DNA of 64,000 nt, taken from positions 2,041,138 to 2,105,137 of the forward strand of contig CP051238.1 of the NCBI GenBank assembly GCA_017794925.1. The letters run 5' to 3'. Position 1 is the stretch's first letter; the number at the start of each line of letters is the position of its first letter. Origin of the DNA: Aestuariibacter sp. GTDB taxonomy: Bacteria; Pseudomonadota; Gammaproteobacteria; Enterobacterales; Alteromonadaceae. The notes beneath the pieces are model-generated. The model did no database searches. It was not told where the DNA came from and saw nothing but the letters and a program-made list of their open reading frames with translations. Positions 25,065 through 33,868 of the stretch are shown here, in pieces. The translations under genes were made by a program, and so were the position numbers.

Positions 25065-25439
25065 ATGCCACCACTAATTGCCAATGGACTGGGGTTTACA
25101 GGCATTGTGTGCTGCTACTTATTCGGCGAATGGGTCGTGAACCTCACCGGTGTGCCGTTACCCGGTGCGCTACTGGGAATGTTATTACTGCTGGGGATAC
25201 TGCCTTTACGTCAGCGCTCACCCGGTGCCGTGGCACGAGTGGCTCAGCCGCTGCTAGGCCATATGTCGCTATTGTTCGTACCCGCAGTCGTCGGGGTTAT
25301 GTTGTTTTGGCCCGAAGTAAAAGAGAACCTTGCAGGCATTGTGATGGCGCTTGTGGCGACAACGGTAATCAGCATGGGGTTAACTGCCTGGATTGCTCAA
25401 CGTTTAATGGGCAAAAAAGTCAGGGAGGCGGGTAAGTGA
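25065..25439 (+). CDS. lrgA: CidA/LrgA family holin-like protein
   Basis: A 124-residue inner-membrane protein with four hydrophobic helices. The family core reads LTGVPLPGALLGMLLLLGIL, then HMSLLFVPAVVGVMLFWPEV. CidA/LrgA proteins are holin- or antiholin-like, linked to murein hydrolase export and more recently to pyruvate uptake with their LrgB partner. ATG 25065 follows CAGGACG. The frame extends to 25008 but that N-terminus is not family-like. The stop overlaps the lrgB start (TGATG), so the two are translationally coupled. Confidence 0.9.
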   Translation: MPPLIANGLGFTGIVCCYLFGEWVVNLTGVPLPGALLGMLLLLGILPLRQRSPGAVARVAQPLLGHMSLLFVPAVVGVMLFWPEVKENLAGIVMALVATTVISMGLTAWIAQRLMGKKVREAGK

Positions 25440-26170
25440 TGCAAGGTTTACTCGAACAGACCGTAAGCCCGCTGCTTGCCGTTGTATCTAATACGCTTAG
25501 CTGGCAAAGTGCCTGTTGGCTGGGTTTAACACTGTTGTTTTACAGCATGGCAGTATGGTTTTTTCGCCGTTTCAACAATCACCCGTTAATCCACCCGCTG
25601 ACTTTTACCGCCATCGCAGTCGGTGTTTTACTCACAGTAACTGATACACCGGTAGAGCAATATCATGTAGATGCCAGTTTGCTCCAATGGTTGTTGGGAC
25701 CCGCTACAGTTGCCCTTGCTGTCCCTTTGTTCAATCAGTGGCAGCGTATTCGCCATCTTGGCTGGCCATTGTTGTTAAGTGTTGCCGTGGGCGGATTAAT
25801 TGCCCCAGTGCTTGCCTGGCTGATGGTTTACCTATTTGATGCACCACTGGCTATTCAACTGACTATGCTGGTGAAGTCCATTACCAGCCCGTTAGCAATG
25901 GAAACCGGGGCCATTATTGGTGGTATCCCTGCATTGGCTGCTGCATTTGTCATTATTACCGGCATAGTGGGGGCGTTGGCCGCTCCAATTACGTATCGGT
26001 TGCTAAATGTGACATTGCCTGAAGCGCAAGGCGTAGCGTTGGGGTCGGTATGTCATGCTGTTGGGACAGCAAAAGCCCTGCACATGGGAGAGGTACAGGG
26101 CGCAATAGCGACAGTCGGACTGTGCTTAAACGGGGTAATGACGGCCGTGGTACTGCCTTTATTGATGTAA
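25439..26170 (+). CDS. lrgB: CidB/LrgB family membrane protein
   Basis: A 243-residue polytopic membrane protein. Family blocks are LLGPATVALAVPLFNQW (about 82), LVKSITSPLAMETGAIIGGIPALAA (about 142) and GSVCHAVGTAKALHMGEVQGA (about 200). It works with LrgA as an inner-membrane transport or holin-type pair; pyruvate import has been reported for some homologues. ATG 25439 shares a base with the lrgA stop and follows GGGAGG. The in-frame GTG at 25436 would be the alternative. It is the last gene of the LytTR-lrgA-lrgB cluster. Confidence 0.92.
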   Translation: MQGLLEQTVSPLLAVVSNTLSWQSACWLGLTLLFYSMAVWFFRRFNNHPLIHPLTFTAIAVGVLLTVTDTPVEQYHVDASLLQWLLGPATVALAVPLFNQWQRIRHLGWPLLLSVAVGGLIAPVLAWLMVYLFDAPLAIQLTMLVKSITSPLAMETGAIIGGIPALAAAFVIITGIVGALAAPITYRLLNVTLPEAQGVALGSVCHAVGTAKALHMGEVQGAIATVGLCLNGVMTAVVLPLLM

Positions 26171-26359
26171 CTTTTATTTCTACAGTTTTTAACTTACTGT
26201 AATGTCGAAATGTGTGGCCATTTTTGAGGCCTTTAATACGTTACCGTAGCGTGTTCGAACCCGACACAAAATCCCACTCAAACATTGATTTTTACCAGAC
26301 TACTGCTATTCGTTAAAGAGACCGATTGCCGACGGTTATGAGACTTCTTTTACTTCTGG

Positions 26360-27361
26360 ATGGCCATGTATTCTGTATTAATTTGTGATGACTCCCTGGT
26401 GGCCCGAAAGCAGGTTGCCAAGTGCTTACCTCAGGACTGGGAAGTAGCAATTCATTTTGCCAAAGATGGGCAGGAGGCCATCGGTGCCCTTAAGGAAGGC
26501 AAGGGGCAGCTACTGTTACTCGACCTCAATATGCCTGTTATGGACGGCTACCAAACCCTTCAGGCAATAAAAACAGAAGGGTTAAAAACCAAGGTTGTGG
26601 TGGTGTCTGGTGATGTACAACCCGAAGCCCATGACAGGGTGAAAGCGTTGGGGGCGGTCGCCTTTATAAGAAAACCTGTCAGTGCGCCGGAATTAATCGA
26701 AGTGCTAACGGCAAATAACCTGTTAGCCGCAGAGCCTGAACCCGAAATCGATACCACGCCATTAGACCCGGATATTCGGGACTGTTATCAGGAAATCACC
26801 AATATCGCGATGGGCAGGGCCGGCGATCATCTGGCACGAACGCTCAATGTGTTTGTGCATCTGCCTATTCCTAACGTGAATCTTATTGAAGTCACTGAAT
26901 TACACATGTTGCTGAGTGATATTGAAACTCATGAAAGGGTTAGTGCTGTCTGCCAGGGGTTCGTGGGGCCGGGTGTTCAGGGCGAAGCACTTTGTGTGTT
27001 AAGCGATTCCAGTTTAGGGGATGTGGCCAGAATTCTGAATATTTCGGGGGAGGTGGATGACCAGAAGCAGCTTGAACTGCTGATGGACGCCGCTAGTATT
27101 CTGATAGGTACCTGTTTAAGTGGTATTGCCGAACAGCTGGATATTTCATTTGCACAGGGCCAGCCGGTAGTTCTGGGACAGCATCGCAATATCTCTGACA
27201 TCATAAACACCGGAAAGCTGAAGTGGCGTCGAACTCTCGCTATTGAGATTTCCTACGGGCTGGAAGGCTACAACGTCGTGTGCGAATTAATCTTGTTGTT
27301 TACGGAATCATCGATGGAAGTCATGAATTATAAGTTGGCACATCTGTTGGAGGACTTTTGA
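26360..27361 (+). CDS. Receiver-CheC fusion protein
   Basis: A 333-residue protein with an N-terminal receiver domain (about 1-120) that has the acidic pair D10-D11, phospho-acceptor D55 in LLLLDLNMPVMDG and Lys in FIRKPVS. A CheC/CheX-like domain follows (about 135-333). The first phosphatase motif is intact as D-x3-E-x2-N (DCYQEITN, about residues 140-147), with a Pro about 21 residues later. The second, around LLMDAASILIG (about 240), lacks the Glu/Asn pair. It may dephosphorylate its own or another receiver, for example CheY. Its stop overlaps the start of the PAS protein (TGATG), so the two are made together. Confidence 0.85.
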   Translation: MAMYSVLICDDSLVARKQVAKCLPQDWEVAIHFAKDGQEAIGALKEGKGQLLLLDLNMPVMDGYQTLQAIKTEGLKTKVVVVSGDVQPEAHDRVKALGAVAFIRKPVSAPELIEVLTANNLLAAEPEPEIDTTPLDPDIRDCYQEITNIAMGRAGDHLARTLNVFVHLPIPNVNLIEVTELHMLLSDIETHERVSAVCQGFVGPGVQGEALCVLSDSSLGDVARILNISGEVDDQKQLELLMDAASILIGTCLSGIAEQLDISFAQGQPVVLGQHRNISDIINTGKLKWRRTLAIEISYGLEGYNVVCELILLFTESSMEVMNYKLAHLLEDF

Positions 27362-27864
27362 TGAGTGACCAGGCAGTCAGTGAAATGCAGGAGTTCCACT
27401 GGATCATCGACATGTTGCAAACCGTGGATGTTGGCATTGTGGTTCTCGACAAGCAGTTTAATGTGAAGATGTGGAATGGATTTATGGAGAGCCACAGCGG
27501 ACGGTTACCCTCAGATGTACGTGATAAATGCTTGTTCGATTTATTCCCGGACATTGATCAGACTTGGTTTAAGCAAAAAGCGAAACCCGTATTTGGGTTA
27601 AAGACCCGGGCTTTTATGATTTGGGAGCAGCGCCCGTATTTGTTTAAATTTTCAAATTACCGCCCAATTACGGGTAGTGAAGAGTTCATGTACCAGAATA
27701 TTATCTTGTCGCCATTGGTGTCTGCGACCGGGCAGGTGGAGCATATCAGTATGATGATCTACGACATGACTGATATAGCATCGGGCAAAAAGCAACTTGA
27801 AGCGCTACAGGTAATGCAGAGCGAGGCGTTCGAACGTCAGCATATGCAGAGGCTTGGTCAGTAG
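27361..27864 (+). CDS. Stand-alone PAS domain protein
   Basis: A 167-residue protein. Residues about 10-130 form a PAS domain (DMLQTVDVGIVVLDKQFNVKMWN and LSPLVSATGQVEHISMMIYDMTD). A short amphipathic C-terminal helix (about 133-165; GKKQLEALQVMQSEAFERQ) could be a coiled-coil output stub. There is no kinase, GGDEF or methyl-accepting module, so it must act by binding a partner, most simply the coupled receiver-CheC protein. ATG 27361 shares a base with that gene's stop. The cofactor, if any, is unknown. Confidence 0.82.
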   Translation: MSDQAVSEMQEFHWIIDMLQTVDVGIVVLDKQFNVKMWNGFMESHSGRLPSDVRDKCLFDLFPDIDQTWFKQKAKPVFGLKTRAFMIWEQRPYLFKFSNYRPITGSEEFMYQNIILSPLVSATGQVEHISMMIYDMTDIASGKKQLEALQVMQSEAFERQHMQRLGQ

Positions 27865-28020
27865 CGCATTATTGCAGTTAAACTCAAGGGGATGCGGTTC
27901 ATCGTTAGTACCAAACAGGTCTGCTAAGCCGTTACAGAAGAGGCGGAGGATTCAACCGAATTTTTAGTGATCTGGTCTAAAGCGGCTTTTCATTTTAGCG
28001 CCAGGTTTCACAATAAGGAT

Positions 28021-28836
28021 ATGAAATTCTTCTTCATTTCCTCCTGGCTCCTGGTGCTGAGTGTGATGAGCGGTCTGCAGCCTGCTTATGCGCATTATGC
28101 CTGTGATGTCGACCTTAATTATGGCGTGGTCGTTAACGACAATCAGTTGCGCGTGCTCAAAAAGTACCAAACACTGTATCAAATCAATGATCAACATCAG
28201 CTCTTTGTCAGCGGTGACTGGCTGAAATTATCATCGCCACAAGCCGAACTGGTGCAATCCTATGCTGAGGGCTTACACGCCCTGGTGCCTCAGGTAACAC
28301 TGCTGGCTACCATCGGTATTGATTTGGCCACTGAGCGGGTTCAACAGATGTATCAAAGCCTGGTGGGCAGTGATCACGACAGTTACGAACGGCTCAATCT
28401 TGCTATCGATAAAATTAAGCAGCGCGTGCGAAAGAAGTTTCGCTACGCCAGAGCAAACTATTATATCGGCCCAAGCAGTGGCCACTTGGCTGATGAGTTT
28501 GATGATGACGATTTAGGGCTACCTATTTCAACTACGTTAACCACCTCGGCTGGCGCCATTCTTACCTCGTTAGGCAGCATGGACTCAGACAAGCTCAGCA
28601 TTGATAAACAAGCCATGGACGAAATTAATCAAAGGTTGGCGCGCTATGCGCTGAAGACCGGTGTTGATGGCCCGCCAGTACAAAGTACCCTGGCCGAGAA
28701 GGCGCGTTGGTACTGTGACTATTTCGCCAGACTAGACGATTTGGAGTCGCAGATTCAGCGCACGGTGCCAGAAATGGCGCAATTAAACTTAATTGACGTC
28801 CATTCGCACAAAGAAAAAAGGCAAAGCCAGAACTGA
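28021..28836 (+). CDS. DUF2884 (YggN-like) exported protein
   Basis: A 271-residue protein with a signal peptide (about 1-23, ending PAYA-H). The mature part matches the YggN/DUF2884 pattern: CDVDLNYGVVV, YQINDQHQLFVSGDWLKLSSPQ, LVQSYAEGLHALVPQVTLLATIGIDLA. The function of the family is unknown and it is probably periplasmic. ATG 28021 follows AAGGAT. The frame runs on upstream to 27967 but would give a non-signal N-terminus. It ends with a basic tail and is followed by a bidirectional terminator. Monocistronic. Confidence 0.85.
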   Translation: MKFFFISSWLLVLSVMSGLQPAYAHYACDVDLNYGVVVNDNQLRVLKKYQTLYQINDQHQLFVSGDWLKLSSPQAELVQSYAEGLHALVPQVTLLATIGIDLATERVQQMYQSLVGSDHDSYERLNLAIDKIKQRVRKKFRYARANYYIGPSSGHLADEFDDDDLGLPISTTLTTSAGAILTSLGSMDSDKLSIDKQAMDEINQRLARYALKTGVDGPPVQSTLAEKARWYCDYFARLDDLESQIQRTVPEMAQLNLIDVHSHKEKRQSQN

Positions 28837-28874
28837 GGCTGGTAGTAGGGGCATTCAAGCTTGTGCCAAAATTT

Positions 28875-28900
28875 AAAAGGCGCCTAAACAGGCGCTTTTT
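28875..28900. terminator. Bidirectional rho-independent terminator
   Basis: AAAAG, then GCGCCT (28880-28885), a 4-nt loop, AGGCGC (28890-28895) and TTTTT. It lies between the convergent YggN-like and chemotaxis receptor genes. Confidence 0.9.
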
Positions 28901-28917
28901 GTGCTTTTGGCAATGGT

Positions 28918-30225
28918 CTATTTACTGAGTAAAGAAGACACCGACCGTGACACGTTTTCTGCGCCTTTCAGTATTTCAGTCATGACTTCCTGGACCTGAG
29001 CAATTTGTTCGTTGTTCTGCTCAACATTAGATTTTACCTTTGTCATTTGCTCCGTGGCCTGAGATGAGAGCTGTTTGTTCTCACTGACCACCGATTCAAT
29101 TTCAATGGTCGACTCACTGGTTCGGCTGGCAAGTTGACGCACTTCATCGGCGACCACAGCGAACCCACGTCCCTGATCGCCCGCTCTGGCTGCCTCAATA
29201 GCGGCATTTAACGCTAACAGGTTGGTTTGTTCGGCAATGGCTCGGATGGTAGATACGATTTGCTCAATACTACCTGACTGCACGTGCAGCTTTGTCATTA
29301 AAGCATTCGTTGTATCAACTTCATGCTGTGTTGCGTCAGATACGGTTACCGACTTGTGTAACAGTTCTCCACCTTGCTTTGCAATTTGTGCCGTTTCTTC
29401 TGCAGTGGCAAAAGCCAGTTCGGCAGCCTGGGCGATCAGGTTTTTTTCTTCTACTTGTTTAGAGACATTCGAGGCAAATTTTATCACTTTAAATACGTTG
29501 CCATCGGGACCTTTAATAGGGTTATAAGTGGCTTCCAGCCAAATTGAATTGCCCTGTGCGTCCTTGCGCTCGAACAGACCTGACATATGTTGACCGCTGG
29601 CCAGTGAGCTCCAGAAGTTGGGATTCTGCTCTTTAAAATCGCTGGTACAAAATATGGCGTGATTTTTACCTTTAATTTGCTCCAGAGAATAACCAACAGT
29701 GGCGGTAAAGTTTTTATTGGCGGTAATAATGGTGCCATCAGGCTCAAATTCGATGACCGCCATTGACGTATTTAGCGCCGAGCTAACGGCTTTAAGTGTG
29801 CTGGCTTCCTTTACTTTTTCTGTTACATCAAAGGCGATTTTGAGCACCGAGGACACATGGTTGCGCTTATCTTTAATAGGAATATAAATGGCCTCAAGCC
29901 AGATGATGTCGCCGTCGGCCTTTCGTCTGTCGAAGGTACCCGCCTGGCATCTGCCATCGCGTAATTGTTGCCACAGTGCCTTGTATTCCGGGGTGTTCGC
30001 GTAATTACCTACGCAGAACATACTGTGGTGCTTGCCATGAAGTTCTGCTTCGCTATAACCCATGGCTTTGCGAAATAAAGGGCTGGTTTCAATAATGTCG
30101 CCATTAGGCGTAAATTGAATCGTGGCGACACAGTGTTTAATGGATTCAATAATATGAAGCTGAGCATCAGCCATGGCTGTTAGCTTGGCAACTTCAGCCC
30201 TGTGTGTGGCTAAAGATACGATCAT
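28918..30225 (-). CDS. Soluble methyl-accepting chemotaxis protein with two PAS domains
   Basis: A 435-residue cytoplasmic receptor. PAS 1 (about 27-140) and PAS 2 (about 148-262) are closely similar (both have MGYS/VGYS, GKxHxxFC and WLEAxYxPIK). They are followed by a short methyl-accepting signalling domain (about 265-435) with the conserved hairpin tip [20 protein letters not shown] and [15 protein letters not shown]. There is no transmembrane segment or HAMP domain, so it resembles BdlA/Aer-2-type soluble sensors of redox state or a small ligand. The adaptation helices look short. Alone on the minus strand. Confidence 0.92.
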   Translation of the reverse strand: MIVSLATHRAEVAKLTAMADAQLHIIESIKHCVATIQFTPNGDIIETSPLFRKAMGYSEAELHGKHHSMFCVGNYANTPEYKALWQQLRDGRCQAGTFDRRKADGDIIWLEAIYIPIKDKRNHVSSVLKIAFDVTEKVKEASTLKAVSSALNTSMAVIEFEPDGTIITANKNFTATVGYSLEQIKGKNHAIFCTSDFKEQNPNFWSSLASGQHMSGLFERKDAQGNSIWLEATYNPIKGPDGNVFKVIKFASNVSKQVEEKNLIAQAAELAFATAEETAQIAKQGGELLHKSVTVSDATQHEVDTTNALMTKLHVQSGSIEQIVSTIRAIAEQTNLLALNAAIEAARAGDQGRGFAVVADEVRQLASRTSESTIEIESVVSENKQLSSQATEQMTKVKSNVEQNNEQIAQVQEVMTEILKGAENVSRSVSSLLSK

Positions 30226-30644
30226 GAGTTACACCTCGGTAATGGACCTCGCGAACTCTTCCTTGATTGCATTGTGCTGTATTCTAACCCACCAGCGGTT
30301 TTGCGATTTTCTGAGGCTGTCGTTGTTGTCTGTTGTCATTGAACTATGTACAAAATTCTCATGCGTAATCCACCCTTTTTATTGTTGTTATATGTGGTGA
30401 ATTTACATTTATTTTACTTTATAAAGTTTAGCACTACTTTGGTTGCAGACAATTCTCCTAAAGAATAGTTTTTACATATAAAACTGTACTTTAGTTATAA
30501 AAATCATGATTTTGTCTATTTTTTTATTTATTCTTGTAGATATTTATAAGGCCAGAATTGTGATGTTTTTACCTGCTGCGCATTTATCAAAATTAATGGA
30601 GTGTAATGAATTTGGCGGTCGACAGAGGCGACCGCACGAAACGT
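30226..30644. other. AT-rich intergenic region
   Basis: 419 bp between the chemotaxis receptor start and the amidohydrolase stop, AT-rich from about 30350 to 30600. It presumably holds the receptor promoter on the right of its start. GCGGTCG (30615-30621) and CGACCGC (30629-30635) form a perfect 7-bp hairpin just past the amidohydrolase stop, without a U-run. The plus-strand frame here overlaps the amidohydrolase and is not credible. No RNA gene was seen. Confidence 0.5.
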
Positions 30645-31508
30645 CTAAAGTTGGGTTTTATTGGCCGTGGCAAACGCCACGTGGAGCTTGTGGTAGGCGG
30701 CTTCGTTCACAAAGTGAGGGTACACAGTGTCGCCTTGCCACTGTTCTACACTGCCATCAAAATTTTGAAATACCGGCATATTTTCGTTCAGCGCATCAAA
30801 ATCGCTATCCTGTAATTGTGGGTGGATCATGGCCAGGCGTTGTCCTTGCTGATCCAATGGATAGGATATATTTTCGATAAACCGGAACGCATCACAAGGC
30901 GGTAACGCCGGCACAGACTGCTGATTATAGAGCTGCACAAATGCCAGGATAACCTCAGCCATCTTCTCTGTCAGTGAATACACGTCTGCTCGAAGTAAGC
31001 CTTGAGGTTGAGCGCCTACCTCAATCATCAGTCCACGTTTACCCAGGGTACACAGGTACGGATGTTCTTGTGGTGGCTTTTCGTCTTCTACCAAAATATT
31101 GGCTTCGGGCATGTGTTTTTTTACATAACGAGCGAGTTGTACATGAAACTCGTCGGCTTCTAAAATAATGAGGGTGGCGCCCATACTGCTGGTGGTGTTG
31201 TGAATATCAATCACTAAATCGTAATCAGATGCACCTTTTGGCCCCAGTTTGGCATTGAGTTCATGAGCAATACGCGCTTCGAGGCAGGAGGGGGCGGCAG
31301 CCAGTTTTTGCGGTGTAAACTGGCGATTCAGATCTTCTTCCAGAAAGCGTACGTTAGCGTCCATTGCGTCAGTATTCGCGAACAAACAATCAATATCCAT
31401 GTCGCAATATACGGATGGGATACCGTGCCGAATCCAATTGCTCACCAATTGAATACCACTCATTTCATTACCATGGGTTCCCCCAACTATCGCAATTTTC
31501 TGTAACAT
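30645..31508 (-). CDS. Aspartoacylase / N-acyl-amino acid amidohydrolase (AstE/ASPA family)
   Basis: A 287-residue zinc carboxypeptidase-like enzyme. The Zn ligands are in GGTHGNEMSG (His and Glu near residues 10-13) and the later DIHNTTSSMG. The substrate-binding Arg region is DLNR. Mammalian aspartoacylase-like enzymes hydrolyse N-acetyl-aspartate or N-acyl aromatic amino acids; which one applies here is not clear. ATG 31508 follows GAGGTGG; the longer frame to 31649 overlaps yacG. It lies 7 nt after yacG, so it belongs to the zapD-yacG operon. Confidence 0.87.
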   Translation of the reverse strand: MLQKIAIVGGTHGNEMSGIQLVSNWIRHGIPSVYCDMDIDCLFANTDAMDANVRFLEEDLNRQFTPQKLAAAPSCLEARIAHELNAKLGPKGASDYDLVIDIHNTTSSMGATLIILEADEFHVQLARYVKKHMPEANILVEDEKPPQEHPYLCTLGKRGLMIEVGAQPQGLLRADVYSLTEKMAEVILAFVQLYNQQSVPALPPCDAFRFIENISYPLDQQGQRLAMIHPQLQDSDFDALNENMPVFQNFDGSVEQWQGDTVYPHFVNEAAYHKLHVAFATANKTQL

Positions 31509-31515
31509 ACCACCT

Positions 31516-31749
31516 CTAGTGTTTAAAAAAGTCATCCTGCTGCTGAGCCAGCATGGCTTCAATTTCTTCAATATCGATTTCGTCCGGTGACGGTTCTTGT
31601 GCGGGTGTCGAAATGACTTTCTCTTCTGACGCCCATTCACCCAAATCAATCAATTGACATTTTTTACTGCAAAACGGACGGTATTCACTTTCCGGAGACC
31701 AGACAACGTCGGTCTGACAGGTAGGACATTTTACTTTCACGGTTAACAC
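31516..31749 (-). CDS. yacG: DNA gyrase inhibitor YacG
   Basis: A 77-residue zinc protein with four Cys ligands (CPTC near residues 8-11, FCSKKC near 27-31) and the family core [20 protein letters not shown]. YacG binds GyrB and inhibits gyrase. The acidic C-terminal tail ([12 protein letters not shown]) is longer than in E. coli. The start is GTG 31749, overlapping the zapD stop by 7 bp; GTG 31740 is the alternative. Neither has a clear ribosome binding site, consistent with translational coupling to zapD. Confidence 0.93.
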   Translation of the reverse strand: MLTVKVKCPTCQTDVVWSPESEYRPFCSKKCQLIDLGEWASEEKVISTPAQEPSPDEIDIEEIEAMLAQQQDDFFKH

Positions 31750-32498
31750 GCTGCTATATCGAATTGAACATTTTGTTCTACTGCACCTGAGCGCCCCTCA
31801 GGCGGATTAAAATACATGAACCTCAGTGCGTACCGGTATTTATTCCCACTTAAGGTCGGATAAAAATCGGTATCGCTTGCACAGCGAATTCTAATGAGTT
31901 CATTTTTGTCGTCGGCTACACCCTGATAAAAACCATTGTTTGCCGTTTCTGTTGCATATACTGAGCGTTCTCTCAGGAAAGACAATGTAATACTGATAGC
32001 TTCTTCAGTAAGCGCAAAGCACTGGATCCACTGTTTTACGTCTTCCTGGCGCTGGGCTAAAGGCAGGTGCATCCAATAGTGTAAATTGGGTAAATCAAAG
32101 CTGCAGGTAGCGCCGGGAATAGCAAAGCGTTGTCGAATACTGGCCAGAAATTTGTCATCTTTCAACGCTGCGCTGATTTTTTTACTTTGCTTCAGGTTGT
32201 CACGAATCGTAATGATAGTTCGCAGCGTTTGCTGTAGAGCATTGTTGTCGATGTTGGGTAATTGCGACCAGTGCACCAGGTTTTTTTCGTGCATGTCGAG
32301 ATCTTTTACTATGTCGGTACGAATATCGATGCGTTCGAACAAATCCAGCAGGGTGAATAGCTGTTCAAAGAAATACAGCTGCATCCCGGCGTCCAGGCCC
32401 GACGCGCCCGCTTTAAGCTGCCCCATTAGCTGCTCGATACGCAGGTAATTGCGAACTTTTTCTTTCAGCGGAAATTCATACACTGTGAAGTTTGCCAT
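31743..32498 (-). CDS. zapD: Cell division protein ZapD
   Basis: A 251-residue helical and beta-barrel protein that bundles FtsZ filaments at the division ring. Family blocks are [16 protein letters not shown] at the N-terminus, [11 protein letters not shown] (about 77), [13 protein letters not shown] (about 134) and YQG...........IR near the C-terminus. The length agrees with E. coli ZapD (247). It is the first gene of the zapD-yacG-amidohydrolase operon. In most gammaproteobacteria it follows coaE directly; here a yqjD/E/K-like trio on the opposite strand lies between. Confidence 0.95.
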   Translation of the reverse strand: MANFTVYEFPLKEKVRNYLRIEQLMGQLKAGASGLDAGMQLYFFEQLFTLLDLFERIDIRTDIVKDLDMHEKNLVHWSQLPNIDNNALQQTLRTIITIRDNLKQSKKISAALKDDKFLASIRQRFAIPGATCSFDLPNLHYWMHLPLAQRQEDVKQWIQCFALTEEAISITLSFLRERSVYATETANNGFYQGVADDKNELIRIRCASDTDFYPTLSGNKYRYALRFMYFNPPEGRSGAVEQNVQFDIAAC

Positions 32499-32805
32499 TC
32501 AAATCCTCAATACCCGTTTATCTAAACAGACTACCAGTCTGGCCGTAAATTTACCAATACATCCGGGCACTAACCCCATGAAAATAGCACCAATTGGACT
32601 GACCGCGCCGTGAAGCTTTTACAAGCGACAAGGCATTTTTTACCTAATTGAATACCAAGTATAAAACCAAATTCAAAATAGTTTAACTATTTCAATGAAT
32701 TAAGTTTCATAAATGACATGGAATAGCGTTTGCAACACGATAACCATGGTTAAACGCACAAGCGATAACCATCAATATGCTTAATTCATCTACAAGGAGT
32801 GATTT
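32499..32805. other. Intergenic region, divergent promoters
   Basis: 307 bp between zapD (leftward) and the DUF883 gene (rightward), AT-rich at 32640-32720. I see no gene or strong hairpin. The promoters for both directions should lie here. Confidence 0.5.
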
Positions 32806-33111
32806 ATGGCTACGTCTAAACGCGTTACAAATGGTGCTGACACCTCAACACACCCTATGACAGACAAGTTGCAATCTACCTTACACGAGTCTGTGGATAC
32901 ACTGGCTGAGAAGGCCGGCAATGCTGAAGCTTCGATGCGTGAAACATCGTCTGCAACCGCTGACAATCTGGCTGCTCGTAAGCGTCTGGCAAAACAAAAA
33001 TGGCAACAGTCATCAGTGCGTAATTACGCAGTAGAAAATCCGGTTGCCGCTGCAGGTATTGCGTTTGCAGCAGGTATGTTAGTGACATCGTTACTGAAGA
33101 AGTCGAAGTAA
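32806..33111 (+). CDS. DUF883 / YqjD-ElaB-like protein
   Basis: A 101-residue protein with a long amphipathic helix (about 18-75; DKLQSTLHESVDTLAEKAGNAEASMRE) and a single C-terminal membrane anchor (NPVAAAGIAFAAGMLVTSLLKKSK). This is the layout of YqjD/ElaB, which in E. coli are tail-anchored, stationary-phase proteins that bind ribosomes. GTG/ATG choice is not an issue: ATG follows AAGGAGTG. It is first of three genes (YqjD-, YqjE- and YqjK-like) and lies 5 nt before the next. Confidence 0.87.
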   Translation: MATSKRVTNGADTSTHPMTDKLQSTLHESVDTLAEKAGNAEASMRETSSATADNLAARKRLAKQKWQQSSVRNYAVENPVAAAGIAFAAGMLVTSLLKKSK

Positions 33112-33116
33112 CCGTC

Positions 33117-33578
33117 ATGCAGCCGGCTAACAATAACATGTCAGCTGATACACCCCAGGACACAGATCTACCTGGTAGTGAACACGATGCATCCGGTGCT
33201 GAACCGACAGTCGAAGAGATTGTTGAATTAGCGACGGATGCGCTTCACGCCAAACAGTACGAATGGTCTGTTAAATGGGAGTGGGTAAAGGCTGAAACCC
33301 GACTTGTCAGAAAATCCATTCTGGTTACCGCACTGGCAACGTTGGGTGCCTTTATGCTGGCATGTTGTTGTTGGTTGTTGCTCAATATAGGCATTGTTGC
33401 CGGCCTGCATTCATTGCTTGTTCCTGATTTGGCGATAATAGGGGGCTTGCTGTTACTAAATGGATTTTTATGTTGGGTTGCATGGCAAACGGCCAAACGT
33501 GCCCTAACGCTGATATCACTTAGTGGCATTGCTGAAGCGGCACTTGGTACACATTCAAAAAGGAATTGTGATGATTAA
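33117..33578 (+). CDS. YqjE-like membrane protein (phage holin superfamily III-like)
   Basis: A 153-residue protein with an acidic N-terminus, an amphipathic helix (about 50-65) and two membrane segments (about 67-92 ILVTALATLGAFMLACCCWLLL; about 104-124 LAIIGGLLLLNGFLCWVAW). The layout and position after a DUF883 gene match YqjE. The role is unknown, probably stress-related envelope function. ATG 33117 is used; ATG 33138 (MSADTPQ) is also possible. The 3' end overlaps the next gene by 8 bp. Confidence 0.8.
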   Translation: MQPANNNMSADTPQDTDLPGSEHDASGAEPTVEEIVELATDALHAKQYEWSVKWEWVKAETRLVRKSILVTALATLGAFMLACCCWLLLNIGIVAGLHSLLVPDLAIIGGLLLLNGFLCWVAWQTAKRALTLISLSGIAEAALGTHSKRNCDD

Positions 33579-33831
33579 TTATCTGTTGCGTAAAGAACTT
33601 CACGACCGCGACATATGGAAACACCATGTCAAAGATGCTCAGGAAATCAGTAAGTATTGCCGTGACGAAGCGGTGTCCGCAGCAACGCAATGGCTGGCGA
33701 CACCGGCAGGCTTGTTAAGCAGTTTTTCTCTGGGGGTCGTTAAGGCAAACGATGATGGGGAATCATCGGGTAAAAAACGTCATGCGCTCTGGCGCTTTGC
33801 ACAAACGATCGCGCGCTCTCAACTGCTCTGA
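33571..33831 (+). CDS. YqjK-like small protein
   Basis: An 86-residue basic protein beginning MINYLLRKELHDRD, predicted mostly helical and without a clear membrane span (TPAGLLSSFSLGVV is weakly hydrophobic). It is assigned mainly by position after the YqjD- and YqjE-like genes. ATG 33571 follows AAAAGGAATT and overlaps the preceding stop by 8 bp; the frame upstream lies inside that gene. It converges on coaE with 37 bp between. Confidence 0.65.
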   Translation: MINYLLRKELHDRDIWKHHVKDAQEISKYCRDEAVSAATQWLATPAGLLSSFSLGVVKANDDGESSGKKRHALWRFAQTIARSQLL

Positions 33832-33868
33832 AAAAAGTGCCCCAATTCAGCGCAAATACTCACCGCTA

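Noticed and set aside
30615..30635. 7-bp hairpin as a terminator for the amidohydrolase operon
   Set aside because: The stem is perfect but there is no U-run on either strand.
30506..30880. 124-codon plus-strand frame over the amidohydrolase 3' end
   Set aside because: More than half lies antisense to a well-supported gene and the rest is AT-rich intergenic sequence.
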